Part shown: positions 45,346 through 57,134 of the stretch, one piece after another
Layout of the letters: every line of letters starts with the position of its first letter
How positions within the stretch are numbered: the stretch's first letter is position 1
NCBI GenBank assembly: GCA_013398295.1
Contig: VZSF01017903.1
Coordinates: 148,399-212,398, forward strand
Source: Chionis minor
Taxonomy: Eukaryota > Chordata > Aves > Charadriiformes > Chionididae
Length of the DNA: 64,000 bases
Direction of reading: 5' to 3'
The notes under the pieces: model-generated
Told to the model about the DNA's origin: nothing
The model's input: only the letters and a program-made list of their open reading frames with translations
The model's database searches: none
Position numbers and translations under genes: made by a program

Positions 45346-47240
45346 GGGTATGAGGGATTAATATAACTTGTTTATTTACCCCCTTTTATTGTTCTAGGAT
45401 TGTGCCTGTATGGCTGTAATTCAGTGTCTCAGCTGCTATGTCTTCTTTAACTTCCCTGCTAAAATATAGCAAGGGAGAGAACTGAGAGGTGGAGAAGAGG
45501 TGGTAGATAAGGGAAATGTATTTCTTTTGGTCCTTCTCCTTATTAACGGAGCTGGGTGTTCATACCTGGGTGCTGGAGGTACAGGTCTTGGGGCTGAGAG
45601 GGGCCCTGGCAAGTATCTACAGCTCACTGGAAGGTGGTGAGTGGTTGGGAGGGAAGAAAGGGGTCACAGGAGCTCTTCACCCTGAACCCCAGCACCATCA
45701 GAGAGAGGTGCTGCAGGCACAGATGTATTGCAGTCATGTGTGGTTCTATTAGAGGTTGTATTAGAGTCACTCAGGTTTTTGTGGGTGGTGGTTTTTTTTG
45801 TTTTGGTGGGGTTTTTTTCAACATTTGAGATGAATACTCAACTTTTCTTTTGGCTCCTGAGTGTCTCAGATTTTTTTTCTGATAACGTGGATGAATGTCA
45901 AATATACTGGAGGGCAGCTGACATGTGTCCTTGAAGTACTTGCCCAAACAGCCCATCAACATCTGTCCTCCCACAGGTACAGCAAAGTCTATGCTGCAGG
46001 GAAAGTGTACAAAAAATATTCTCATGATAGAAGAAATGGCTTATTGAGACAGGATTTCTTTCCATAATCTCTACAATTTTGATTAATTTTTGCTGTAGGT
46101 TTCTGTGGTCTAGGATGTGGGTGGGTTTTTTTTGTTGGGTGTTTTTTTGGGGTTTTTTTTGTTTTTTTTTTTTTTTTTTTTGGGGGAATGGAGGTATTTC
46201 CTCTTGGTGAGTTGTCAGTAGCTTTCACCTGAGATGCTGGTTTAAGTCAGTATTCCTCCAAACTCACAAAATCTTAAACTGTATTCCTGGAGATACTCAA
46301 AACGGTGTGATAATCACTCAGCTGTTATCTATGACATGGTATCTCAGTTTTTCAGTTTCAAAAATAGTGAAATGACTAGATTTTCCATAGTCAAATATGT
46401 GTGCTGTTTACTTTGGTTGTTTATTTTGCAAAACAGTTGTGTTCTCACCGATGCCTAATTCACATCTTTCGGTTTAGTTCAAGTAATGAGGAAAGACGCT
46501 CTGCAAGGTGTGGTAGGGCAAGGACTGGGCTGCAATTTTATTAAAGTTTTCCCCAGAGTCGAGGAAGGAGGAAGTTGATTATCTTGTAATTGGTACCTCT
46601 CTGGGGTGATGCACTTGTTAAAGCCTTATATGTGATGGGACTATCTAGTTACACTGAACAGATTACCTGCTGATTGCCGCTTCTGGGATTTACTGATAAT
46701 GCTGAATGCCAAAATCTTTCTGAACTGTGAGGGGAAGAATTAATTCCCACTGCCTACATTTAGTTTCTAATGACAGCTAATACTCTACCTAGGCTTCATT
46801 GTTTCCAAGCATAGATACTAGGAAATCTCTTTTGAACGGAGCAGACAGGATTTGTTGGCATTTCTACCTGTTGCTTTGATGGGATAGGGAATTACTTGCT
46901 TCCTAGCTGAGTATCCCTTAATTTGCCATTCTCTTTTAATAAACCGGCAAGGTTTTACCATCTGAGGCACTTTTCCTTCTGTGTTTGGAGATGGGTGTCA
47001 CCTCTAAGGTCAAAAGTGGGTACAAATTTCTATGGTGTTTCAGGACGTGTTAATCCAGGTATTTCATCCTGGTCTTTCTTTGCTGTCTAGATGGTAAAGC
47101 ATTTTCAGTTTCTTTTGGGATGACATCTCTCTCTGTGATGTTTCTCACAGTTTTTATTTTATTTTAAATACAAAATAACCAAACATGACAGAGAGAAGGG
47201 CTAGGCACATTCAGACCTGATGCAAGCGGTTGAGTGCAAT
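45346..47240. other. Unassigned noncoding sequence with G/T-rich runs
   Basis: No gene recognised. G/T-rich mixed runs lie at 45,778-45,820 and 46,119-46,187, the latter with T20 at 46,162-46,181. These are the complement type of the A/C runs. Confidence 0.5.
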
Positions 47241-47278
47241 TATTTCCAGGAGAGCGGTGGCAGAACTGAAACGGGCCC

Positions 47279-47298
47279 AAAAAAAAAAAAAAAAAAAA
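47279..47298. repeat. Poly(A) run, 20 bp
   Basis: Uninterrupted A20 at the start of a GC-richer domain. No retroposed gene body identified next to it. Confidence 0.9.
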
Positions 47299-47436
47299 TT
47301 CTCTCTTACAAGTTGGCTCCCTGGCACGCCACCTCCCCTGGCCAAAATAGTTATTTGTAGGGCTGGTTTGCTGCGTACCGGCACGCTCCTGACCATGCAG
47401 GGCTTAGGTAGTAAACAGTGAGTGGCAGGGATGAAT

Positions 47437-47483
47437 GGGGCTGGGGGGGGGGGATGGGATGGGAGGGAAAGGGAAGGGGAGGG
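47437..47483 (+). repeat. Strong G-quadruplex candidate
   Basis: At least eight G runs of three or more within 47 bp, including G11 at 47,443-47,453, with loops of 1-3 bases. It is likely to fold under standard quadruplex rules and to be hard to sequence. It lies at the 5' edge of the GC-richer 47.5-48.1 kb stretch. Confidence 0.75.
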
Positions 47484-47489
47484 TGATAT

Positions 47490-48110
47490 ATTCCTGCCGC
47501 CGGGAAGCAAAGCGGAACCGGGCGCTGGGTATCATTGCATAACAGATGATGTATTGTACAGCCTGTACCCTCTCCTAAAGAGCAGAGGTGGGCACGCCAA
47601 GGAAGGCTTGAGCCTGGCTCCCGGTGAGTGCCTGGCTCCGGCCTGCCTCCACGGATGCGAATAAAGACGAGTTAAGGAAGAGGCAAAGGGAATATGCTGG
47701 CATCGCCGTACTCCCCGTTACTCACAGTAACGAGATTGTTGTGAGGGTGAAACAAAGGCTCGCTGCAGGCAGGGGACGGGTTTTTCTTGCCACGGGGTGG
47801 AAAGCCTGGGAGACCTGCTCTCCCTGGTACCTCCCTGCGTGTCCCGGAGCCTCCTCTTCCAGGTGGGAGGGCGAGAGGTCTCCGAACACCATCCCTGCAA
47901 GGAGATGGGAACCCACTGCCTTTTTCCCCTTAGGAACCCCAAATGCTGTACTGCTTTGCGGCATCACATCCAGGCTCTAGCAGCTGTGGTGTTCTCCCTC
48001 CAGGGCATCAGGGCCAGTGGTGCTGCTCCTGCCCGGGCAGCTCGGACCACAGCTGTTTCCAGTGTAGGGTTTGCAAAAATGTGGCTCATCTCCAGCCTTT
48101 AAATACTTAG
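47490..48110. promoter_or_regulatory. GC-richer domain, possible regulatory element
   Basis: Clearly more GC-rich than the flanks, with scattered CpG (for example CGCCGGGAAGC and GAACCGGGCGC near 47,495-47,525). Frames of 74-118 codons run on both strands and all three phases, as expected from composition alone. No recognisable protein domain. It could be an unmethylated regulatory patch or the promoter of a noncoding RNA. Not decidable here. Confidence 0.3.
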
Positions 48111-48114
48111 CCAC

Positions 48115-49525
48115 GAACAGAAAATGTCTCTGCTAAAAAATCCCAAGATACAATACAGAGGAGTGTCTTTTTCCTCTTTGTGGCAGATCAAACACATTTA
48201 TCTAAGTTTTTAATTTCTTTTCCTTTCACATCATAGCGAGGATCTTTAGCAGAGAACGGAACAGCCGGGTGATGTATTTTTGGGTTATAACTTGAGAACA
48301 AAAGCTCATTAGGACTCAAAGATTTTATATGGATAACACCACCCACGGTTACTTTAGATAGGGTAGAAATGTTTTTATGCTTTAGGGCACAAACTAGCTA
48401 TTAAATTACTAGGGAACTACAAATATCTACTAGACATATCGATGGGAGTGCAACCAGAACGCAGAGTACTACATAAAATAATTATATACAGCACAGCTAA
48501 TATTAGATCACATGCAAGTACATGACTGTTCTATAAAAATCATTTGCATCTCTGTCTTGGACACTGGGGGGAGGGCATTGGTTTTGTACAGGGAGATGCT
48601 GACCTAGCTGTCAAAGGTTCGAAACCTTACGGCCTCTGCCAGCGTTTCTCGGCAATGCTGTGCCACTGGAACCTCCGGAGGAGCTGAGTTTCCTCAACTA
48701 GCAATAAGTCCTCCCTTTTCTGTGGTTAGCTAGGATGTAGGGAACCCAAAAGAGAGAGGGGATGGATGATACATCGCACAGAGAGGATCCACCAAGCAAG
48801 CGTGTCCTTGACGTGTGAGCCCGAATTGGGGTCGGTGACAAGGACAACTCTGACATCATATGAGTCATGTGAGGAGGGAGGGGTGTCGCTGCCTCCTGAC
48901 GGGGGGACGCATCTGTTCCACGCTAGCTCGTGAGATGTGAAGAGGTTGCAGTGCTAAGATGCACATAGGGAGAGTGGGAGTGTGCCGCTTAGCAGGGCTT
49001 TTTTGAGTTTGGGAATCTCATCGGAGCTGCCTCTCTTCTGCTCTGCGATTCCCAGCTCTCAGACGCAGGTGGCTGTCGGACCAGCACCGGCGTGGCAGAG
49101 GGATGGGGAGGGCCAAGCCTCGACGTCGGAGAGCACCGCGGAAAAGTCAGGGGCAGGTTTCCTGCCTCCGTGGGACTTCAGAGGTCTGTGTGTTGCCCCT
49201 CAGGGGCACACAAAGGATAATGGAAGAAAAGCTTAAAGAAGGTCTTGTAGGTTGTACTTTTATTAATTAGAGGCCATGTAGATGCTGCTGGATTAGCTGC
49301 CTGATGTTCCTATTAGAAAAGGCTTGCTTTGGATTGCTAATAAGTTTGCCAAACTGAGAAGTCGCTGAGGGCACTTGTACAAACGAAATTTTCTAAGCTG
49401 CTACATCTTTTTCTTTGTGCATCAGTGAAATGCGTTTCATAAGGAAACATTACTACAAAGGAAAAAAAAAAGTGAACACATAAGACCATCAAAAGGTATG
49501 CGCACAAGTGGGGTCAGGTCTCTGA
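48115..49525. other. Unassigned noncoding sequence
   Basis: No gene or named repeat recognised. It has a perfect reverse octamer at 48,542-48,549 and a GC-richer, CpG-bearing patch at 49,020-49,160 (CCAGCACCGGCGTGG, CCTCGACGTCGGAGAGC). Confidence 0.45.
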
Positions 49526-49544
49526 CTTTTTACTTCAGCTTTGC

Positions 49545-49615
49545 TCCACAATGGCCAAGACCTAGGTCCTGTACAAATATGATGAAACAGAATCTCTTCC
49601 CTCAAGTACTTTAGA
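49545..49615 (+). repeat. Ancient amniote repeat fragment
   Basis: CCTAGGTCCTGTACAAATATG followed by CAGAATCTCTTCCCTCAAG matches the 'ctaggcgctgtacaaacat ... cagtctctgccctgaag' block of the same old repeat seen at 20,395. Confidence 0.5.
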
Positions 49616-49619
49616 TGTA

Positions 49620-52600
49620 TGGCTAAAGGCTTCACTGGTAGTTACAGTTAGATTTATATTGGGTTTGATATTTTATTTTTTGTGGGTATTATCTAAATGT
49701 TAGCAATTTTAAAGAAGAGGAAGGTGATGGGCAGCATGGGGAAGTCATGAAGGTATGTGTTTGTAAATCTAACAGCAGGAGAGTGCTCAGGTCAGTCATC
49801 GTGGGCCAACTGTGATGCAGTGACTGTGAGAGGGCAGTTCTGGTGTGAAAAGGTTAAAAAAGCAAAAGGAAGTGATAAGACATTGCACGCTTAGTACTCC
49901 AAAGAAAAGGGAACCAGTGGGGACGCAAAGAGAAAGCTGACACAGTCCAGCAAGGGACTTGGAAAAGGCCATAACAAAGTTCTTGGTGCATAGTGGTGAA
50001 TCAAAGCAGAAATAGAGATGTTGCCATGGGCTGAAGTGGATATTAAGTAATACGTATACAGAGGACGGTGATTTGTGTTTCTGCCTGAGATTAAGAAATG
50101 ACAAGGTGTAGAGGAAACGAAAAGGATAATACAGATGCTGCTGGGAATTACTATCATAATTCTCCTATTGTGAATAGCTGGCAAATCCTGAACCCAGAGC
50201 CCTCAGCTCTTGCATGCAGAATAAATGCTTCTTGGCTTCAAGCACTGCACTAGTGGCTACCATAGCCATGTGGGTGAAGATTGGGGCGGGTTGGTTCATA
50301 GAAGGAAAAAATCATTCTCCCCTAAGCATGGGGTGCAATTCAGGGGTGCTGTGTGCAGAATTAGAGAGCAGCCATGCGTGTGTCCTGCCCAGGGAGATTC
50401 TGCCTTGGGTAGAGCCTGAGAAGTGAACTTCAAGGAGCAGAACGTCAGAGGGGGAACCTGACTCGATCCAGCTGCGTTCCCTGTAGGGTCTGCTTCTGCT
50501 TTGCACAGACTTTGCCATAGAAAACTCATACCTAACTATTATTTGTATATTTTAATATTTTAGCATATCATTTTTCTGCCAAATTTTCCTTGTGAGTGTA
50601 AGCTGGAAAAGTTTTGGGTAGAGCTGGATAGTACAAATCCCACAATTTATATCTTATCTAAACCATGAAGGAATTTCATGGACCAAGTGAAAAGGCACAT
50701 GTGCAAGGCTGGGGCTTTGTTCCAGCTGAATTTCAGAGGTTGTGTGTAAGTGCAAGTGTGACAGCTTCACACCAAAAAAATGACTCAATATTGTATACTG
50801 GGAGTCTCACTGAACTCCACTATTGAAGCCGGCATGATAACTGCTTGTACTGCACTAACACACAGTGGCCCAACTCATATTGGGACTCTGTTGTTCTCGA
50901 CACTTGCCGCACACAATGAGAAATAAAAGCTTCTTCTGATAATGCTGCACTTAGCATGGGATGAGCAAGAATGCTGCTGAGGTCTCCTAGATCAAAGAGC
51001 AAACCAGTGGGTATGCCAAGGACCTGCACACCTGATAACTGGGTATTTTCAATTTGTATCTCTTGGGTCACATGTGGACCTTAACATACATACTCGGGGC
51101 CCCACTCTGCTGCAGGTGCCCTGTTGTGTACCTCTACATACAGTAAGAGAGAGGCAAGCCATGACAAGCTCAGCCTTCCTCCACTTGGCAAGGACCACCA
51201 TGCGGTCTGTCACACAGCTTCCTCCTTCCCTGAAGCACTTCTCAGACTGCTTTGACCCATTCCAGCTGAGCTGCACAAAGTCCTTCCTTAGGTCTTGAGA
51301 CTTAGTATAGTTTATCCCTATTTTCCTCAGGATTTTTTTTCCCCCTCCTCAATGGAAGGGTTCTAATCAATATTGCAGTGGCCTTTGCAGAGTTCATCAT
51401 TCTCTGTCCCTTTTTCCTTTGATGTGGCTCACTAGGTGTCTTCAGGTCTGGATCAGATATTTATACAAGAAAGTGCCGGGAGTGCCACCTGTAAAGTGGT
51501 CACTGACCACTGTAAAATGTGAGGGGGCAATGAAGGGGCTTTGCACTTGCTTCTCCTCTTATGCAAAGTTCTGTCATACAAATACCCTTGAGAATGTCGG
51601 TACATTTCAGTCCTGTATGGAGCCCTAAAATAACCCCCAGAAAAATACAGCTTCTGCTTTAGTGGCTCTCCCAACACTGCTTTTCTTATTAATCTCCCTA
51701 GCAGTACTTATAAAAATGCTTGACTGTGGTTACGCAGATTGTCTGATGTGATCACTAGCAATTATGCTAATCACAGTCTTCTCACAGTTCTTTCCCATCT
51801 GTTTTATCCACCTATGGATACTTACAGTGATATAAATGATAAAAGAGGCTCCAATCACATCATGCTCTCATTTGCTGGTCAATGTGTGACCAAAGATTTT
51901 ACAGATACAGACTAGGCAGGAGGTGCGGACTGAGAGTAAGTAAGTTGCAGGGTATTTCCATTTTTTTATGGAAGAGGAATGGACACACAGGACTGAATAA
52001 CTTCCCTGGGATGCCTGTGGCAGAGTTGTAGATTGACTGCAGGCCCCTGGAAAATGTTTTGTGTATGAAGCTGCACAGGCTGAGCATCACACAGGAAAGG
52101 GGGGGCAAAAAAAAAAAAAGACCTCTCTGCTGCCATTTACTGGAACTGGAGAAAGAGGAATGCGAGGGCATGGAGAAAATTGTGTTTGCCTGCCCCGTTG
52201 ATGTCATTAGCTGTGGGTGGGAAGACAATAAAACATTGTTTTCTCTGCTGTGTGCCTGAAGAACTGCAGTTTGCCAAGTGCAACTTGGTTAGTAAAGACA
52301 CACACTATTCAAAATGCCAGCCTCGAACAGAGAGGCGGTGCAGCTGGCACCTACCACTGAAAGCAAAGGGAAAAGGGATTCTTTCTCCTACGGGTGAGAC
52401 ATTCTTGATGGCAGGGGCTCATCTCAGTGGTCCTCCATGTTACCATATCATTTCTGCAGCCCAGTGACAGTGCTGCCTCTCAACGTCTTGGGGCTAACCA
52501 GTGGAGAGAGCAGGATGTCCAATAGGGTGTGTGGCTGTGATGTGTCTAAAATTGGTACTGTTGGGACAGTAAAGCCTTTCTTGGGTAGGAAGCTGGACAC

Positions 52601-53230
52601 CCCACCTTGGCATCACGGCAAGAAGCCCCAGCCTGGTGAGAGCTGCATCCCTGACTGCTGGCGTGGGTAGAGGTCTGGGGTTGTCGAGACTGCAGAAGGG
52701 GTGATGTGATGTGATTAGATAAGTGGGTATCATAGTTAATGGTAGTGAAGTATCTCCTCTCAGAAAAGCTCTTGGCAGCTGAAGCGGGCTCTGTGCTTTC
52801 ACACCTTGATGCTTCGCTAACCTCTGATGTTAAACAACAAGCGATGAAAGAGATCTCAAAGAAGCACGTGTTTGTAGGATATCGTGCTGCTTCAGGAAAC
52901 TGAAGCAGAGGTTTATTGCATGAATTGCTGTGGTGAAGGGCAGTAACTTGTTTGGAAAGTAATGGTCTGCTCCTTTTCCCCTTCATAAAGTTTTCTTCTC
53001 TTCATGTGGAGACATAGTGCTTGGTAAAAACAAAGTGCGACCAGTAAAGACTCTACAAACTGCTGGAGTTTCCAGGTGGAGACGGCATCTGCTGCTAAGT
53101 GGAATCCCTAGTATGACAAAAGTGTCCTAAATCCATGAAAAATGCTCCAATACCTATTTTTCGCAACACTTGACTGTATGTAAACGATGCACTCTTCGAA
53201 ACAGGAAATGTGTTTTCATTATGTGTATGG
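49620..53230. other. Unassigned noncoding sequence
   Basis: No gene, RNA gene or clear transposon. A short G7/A12 junction lies at about 52,100-52,120. The longest frame (52,546-52,986, minus, 146 codons) overlaps plus-strand frames in the same stretch and has no recognisable domain. Confidence 0.5.
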
Positions 53231-53794
53231 ACGTACCTATCAGACTGGGGCCCCAGTTCTGACCTGAGGCTGTAGATGCTACCTTGATAAATGGCAGTTA
53301 CTTTTCTGAAAAACTTGGATTAATCTTGGACACAAAAAAAGCAGGAGCATTCACTTGGAGATCATTTATGGCCATTGGAGAGAAGATCATATTTTGCTGG
53401 AATATTACCTGTCAGAAAAGAACCCTTGGACCAAGAATCTTTCAGGGCGTTATATGACATTCAGCAAAATCATATCCGTTAGGAGATGTTTTCCTGCAGC
53501 AGATCCAGCTCCGTGTCCCATTTCCGGCTAATACAACACACAATGGGACTACAGATTTCTAAGGAAATAAATTCTTTCCAAGCAGTTGTCGAAACTGTTG
53601 AGTCTAGGGAAATATATAGAGATGGATGGGATATGTCATTCTTAGAGGGATGAGTTATTTAAAGCTAGTCTGGGGTATGCTGTTCTTACAGGAATGAGAT
53701 ATTTATTAACATACTTACATATTCCTGCAATGATTCCAGTCAGAACAATGAAAATTGTGACCAAGTCAACATAAATTTAGAGTTAAAAGTTAAC

Positions 53795-53885
53795 TTAAGC
53801 TTGGAGTTTTCAAAGGCACTTAATGTTGACCTAACTCTGAGCTCTTCAAAGTCAATGGGACTTTTACGACTTACGTCAGTAGAAA
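53795..53885. repeat. Ancient amniote repeat fragment
   Basis: GAGTTTTCAAAGGCACTTAA, then CTTCAAAGTCAATGGGACTTT, are blocks of the sauropsid repeat also seen at 17,905 ('ttttcaaaggcacttaag', 'agtcaatgggactt'). The flanks are unassigned AT-rich sequence. Confidence 0.55.
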
Positions 53886-54555
53886 GAAAATTGCTCTGAC
53901 AGAGAAAGCTTCTGAAATCACACCCTAAATTATAGTACATGCTTTCACTATATTTCTGATATACACTTGATAGATGCACGTTATTCTAATGTAGATGGGT
54001 TTTTTCAAATGAGTTGGATACTTCCCTTAAGAATAATGGAATTTAAAAATAATAAAAAAATCTTAAACCCCTTTATGGTAGGCAATATGTCTTCTGCATC
54101 TTGCAAAGAGCTTATCGCACCAAAGCTTTAATATATAATAAATGAAAATAGACTACCTTTTGAATGCATTTGTCAGCTGCCTAACTATATCGTTAAGTCA
54201 TTGGATATCATTTATATTCTTAAAATAGTGCTCAGGTGGTTGCAACAAGCGTTAAGATACTCGGCTGATAGTTAAATCTATAACATATGCCCCACCTGGA
54301 AAATATGGCCCTGAAATAGCTGTTCAAAATGCAATTTCCATGTGAAGTTTGCCTATTTTGGGCCTCATCTCCAGCTGGAAGACTAAGATTAATTTCTGTG
54401 AGAGTTAACTCTTTTACCCAGACTGAGCATTGCATCGCAAACTTGTTTTTGTCCTTCTGGTTAGCTGATATCTTTAGAAAGGCTTGATTGTGCTTGGTCG
54501 GTGAGCACTGGGAAATATGCAAGATATAGAGCAAAACTGAAGTGACGTTAAGGGG
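53886..54555. other. Unassigned AT-rich sequence
   Basis: No gene recognised. GGGCCTCATCTCCAGCTGG at about 54,360 may be a further scrap of the old amniote repeat, but it is too short to assign. Confidence 0.45.
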
Positions 54556-54559
54556 AAAC

Positions 54560-54645
54560 TTGTGAGTGAAATCTTAGTCCTCATAAAGTCAACTGGAGTT
54601 GTGCCACCGATTGACGTGGGGTCAGGATTTTATACCTTAACTTCT
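54560..54645 (+). repeat. Ancient amniote repeat fragment
   Basis: GTGAAATCTTAGTCCTCATAA, AGTCAACTGGAGTTGTGCCA and GGGGTCAGGATTTTATACC match, in order, 'tgaaatcctggctc', 'aagtcaatgggagttttgcca' and 'ggggccaggatttcaccc' of a common sauropsid repeat. Confidence 0.6.
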
Positions 54646-56555
54646 TTAATGTCTTTACTTTTGATGACTTGCTATATAAGTCTTTATGACACATTAATGC
54701 TAGTTTAAATGTTCTGAAGATACAGTGCCTGGTAAAACATATGATGCAAACCTAGCATAAACCTCCAGTGTGTTTCTGTTCTGTCTTCTTCAGGCATTAA
54801 AGGATGTGTCTTTTTGGCTACTGCTCTGCTGGAACCGAAACTTTCCCAAAACTCACAGCTAAGCAGTTCAGTGTGTGTTGCATGGGACAGCTGCAGAATT
54901 CCAATTACTGCAACGGTGAGTAGCACTGAGACATGTAATCCTCAAATTTAAGTCATTAAAGAGGCTGTAAATACACCCAGGAGCATTTAGAAGATAAACC
55001 AAGCACATTTAAATATAAATAGGAAAAAAAAGACCTTCAGGTTACAATACTCTTTGTTAGAGGTATTATTTGGTATTTGTTTGGTGTATCAGAATGATTT
55101 GAAAAATGAGAATCACAGCCCTATTTCATTAGGCATTATAAAGTGCTTGCAGAAAGACTCTCGCTCATCTAAGATGTGCATGCTAAGAAAGCAACTGCTG
55201 AAAGCATGATAGAGGAGGGGCAGAAGCATGTGGTGCAGTTATGTATTTGTGTTATATGCTATAAAAGAAAAGATCAGACATCCTGATTTATCCTTTAACC
55301 TGCTCATCAACCAGCTAATTTCCTACAGACTCTGTAGCAGAAATGAGTCTTGAGAAGGGATTTGGGGGAAGATTTAAAGAAGGATTTGAAATGTTTGACT
55401 TGATTTTTTGGTTGATCAAATTTTCCATTACTGACAGTTGACCTGTGACTTCTAACTCTTGTTCTTACAAGAGGTTCTGATCAGATATTGTTTTGTGAAC
55501 ATGAGGCACAAATACGGCTTTGAATGTTAGATAGATACATGTTACACAGTTCCACTTAATGTTTATGCTGACCGGTAGTAGGCTGTGAATATGAATTTAA
55601 ATGCAGATTATTATGTGTTAGATACGCCACTGAATCCCCACAATGATGCAAGAACTCTGTGTGCACCGCATGTAGCTGTACGGATACACAGGTTTAGCAG
55701 ACTGATTAGACATCATGGTATTTTAATGTAATTGCTTCTGTGGAAACTATAAACAGCAAAACATTTTGCTTTGTTACTATTATCACAGCATTTTTCTAAG
55801 AAAAGGACAAATTCTTTTGCTGGTTGCAGCTGCTCATCTGAAAATCAAAGGTACTTGAAGTCATAAGCTATGCAGTGTTGTTGCTTGTATCACAGATTTA
55901 GCCCAGAATCTTTGCAGTGATTTTTCTAGGTGAGGGGAATAGACAGAAAATGGATAAGTTTGTTTAGGAAGGCTTATGAGCTCTCCACCTGTTGTGGGCT
56001 ATACTTTTCTTTCATAGCGTTTCCTTATATTTACTGAGTTTGTGTCCCGTGTGGCACGCTGACAGCAGTTAGATTCCTTGATTGTGCTGTATTTTAAGAT
56101 TTTCTCTTGCGGCCAGTGAAAAGCTGAATTAAACACTTCGGAGTGCCCAAACGCATCTTTCCTATTATCATGGTTATGGTTTCAGCTGCCTTGTTTTGAA
56201 TGCCCGAGGGCTTGAGGCCTAGGAAAATCTTGCAGATCTTTCAAAACCCTCTGTAGTAATGCCAAGTATCAGGACCAGCGTGTGACCAGTAAACGCAGCA
56301 GTCGCTCCCAGAAGCACTCTGCGTTAGCGGCGGGGGTACTTATTAATTTTATTATTTACTCTTCTGCAGCGAGACACAAAATCTGTCACACACCCAGCAC
56401 CCACGTTTTGTGCCTTCAAACTGTAACCAGATAAAAGACCCATCATGTCGTCCGTCTGCTAGACATGTTTCCACTCTGGTTTCCAAACTCACCTTACTCA
56501 AAGGCAAAACCCTACAGAGGAGGAACCTAATCACAAGCTTCATTATACGCTCTGC
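54646..56555. other. Unassigned noncoding sequence
   Basis: No gene or named repeat recognised. The minus-strand frame at 56,352-56,567 (71 codons) has no recognisable domain. Confidence 0.5.
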
Positions 56556-56569
56556 CATAGCAGGCAAGT

Positions 56570-57130
56570 GAATAAGCAGGGTTCAGATTGTTTCTTTCAG
56601 CTGAAAACCGTATGTACTGATTGCAACTTTGTTAAACACATAAATAACTGGAGCCCTTCCAATCAGAGCCAGCCAAACCTTTTAATCATATACAGAAGTG
56701 TTCCTTGTGACATAATTATGCTATCCAGACTCCTTCCTTCATTGGGAAATATTCTGTCAAACAGTAAAATAATTAGCATGGATTTTAAAATCGGCATTGA
56801 CATTCTAATGTCTAATTAGGTAATTGTCATTGGCACAGCAATACCTATTAGGAGCATGCAATTTGTGGAAGGGGTTTTGATGGAACAGACTGCAGGTGCA
56901 GATGGTCTAACAGCAGGACTCTTACCCGATGTAAACAAAGGTATTTTAATTAGCCATGTGACCCTGATCATTGTTAAAAGGTAAGGGCTGCGCATTCATC
57001 TTCCCACCATCTACTTCCTGGTACTTTCAAGGGTAATGTTGAAATACCTCGACCTACGGTAAATTACGGACAGACTTGATTGAAATTCTCTTCAAATCTA
57101 ATTATTGTTTCATTTGGCTTTTGGCAACAT
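56570..57130. promoter_or_regulatory. Candidate conserved noncoding block
   Basis: Sequence of high complexity with clustered homeodomain and nuclear-factor-like words: CATAATTATGC at 56,710-56,722, AAAATAATTAGCATG at 56,766-56,780, TCTAATTAGGTAATTGTC at 56,811-56,828, GTAAACAAAGG (forkhead-like) at 56,932-56,942 and TTTAATTAGCC at 56,945-56,956. No repeat and no coding potential (best frame 83 codons with no recognisable domain). This is the densest ATTA-motif cluster in the right half of the window. Enhancer role is inferred. Confidence 0.4.
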
Positions 57131-57134
57131 TAGC

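Noticed and set aside
47624..48102. Overlapping 101-118-codon frames
   Set aside because: Open in several phases on both strands, as expected from GC-rich sequence; no domain.
52546..52986. 146-codon minus frame
   Set aside because: Serine/threonine-rich composition, no domain, overlapped by frames on the other strand and in another phase. Consistent with chance in locally GC-richer DNA.
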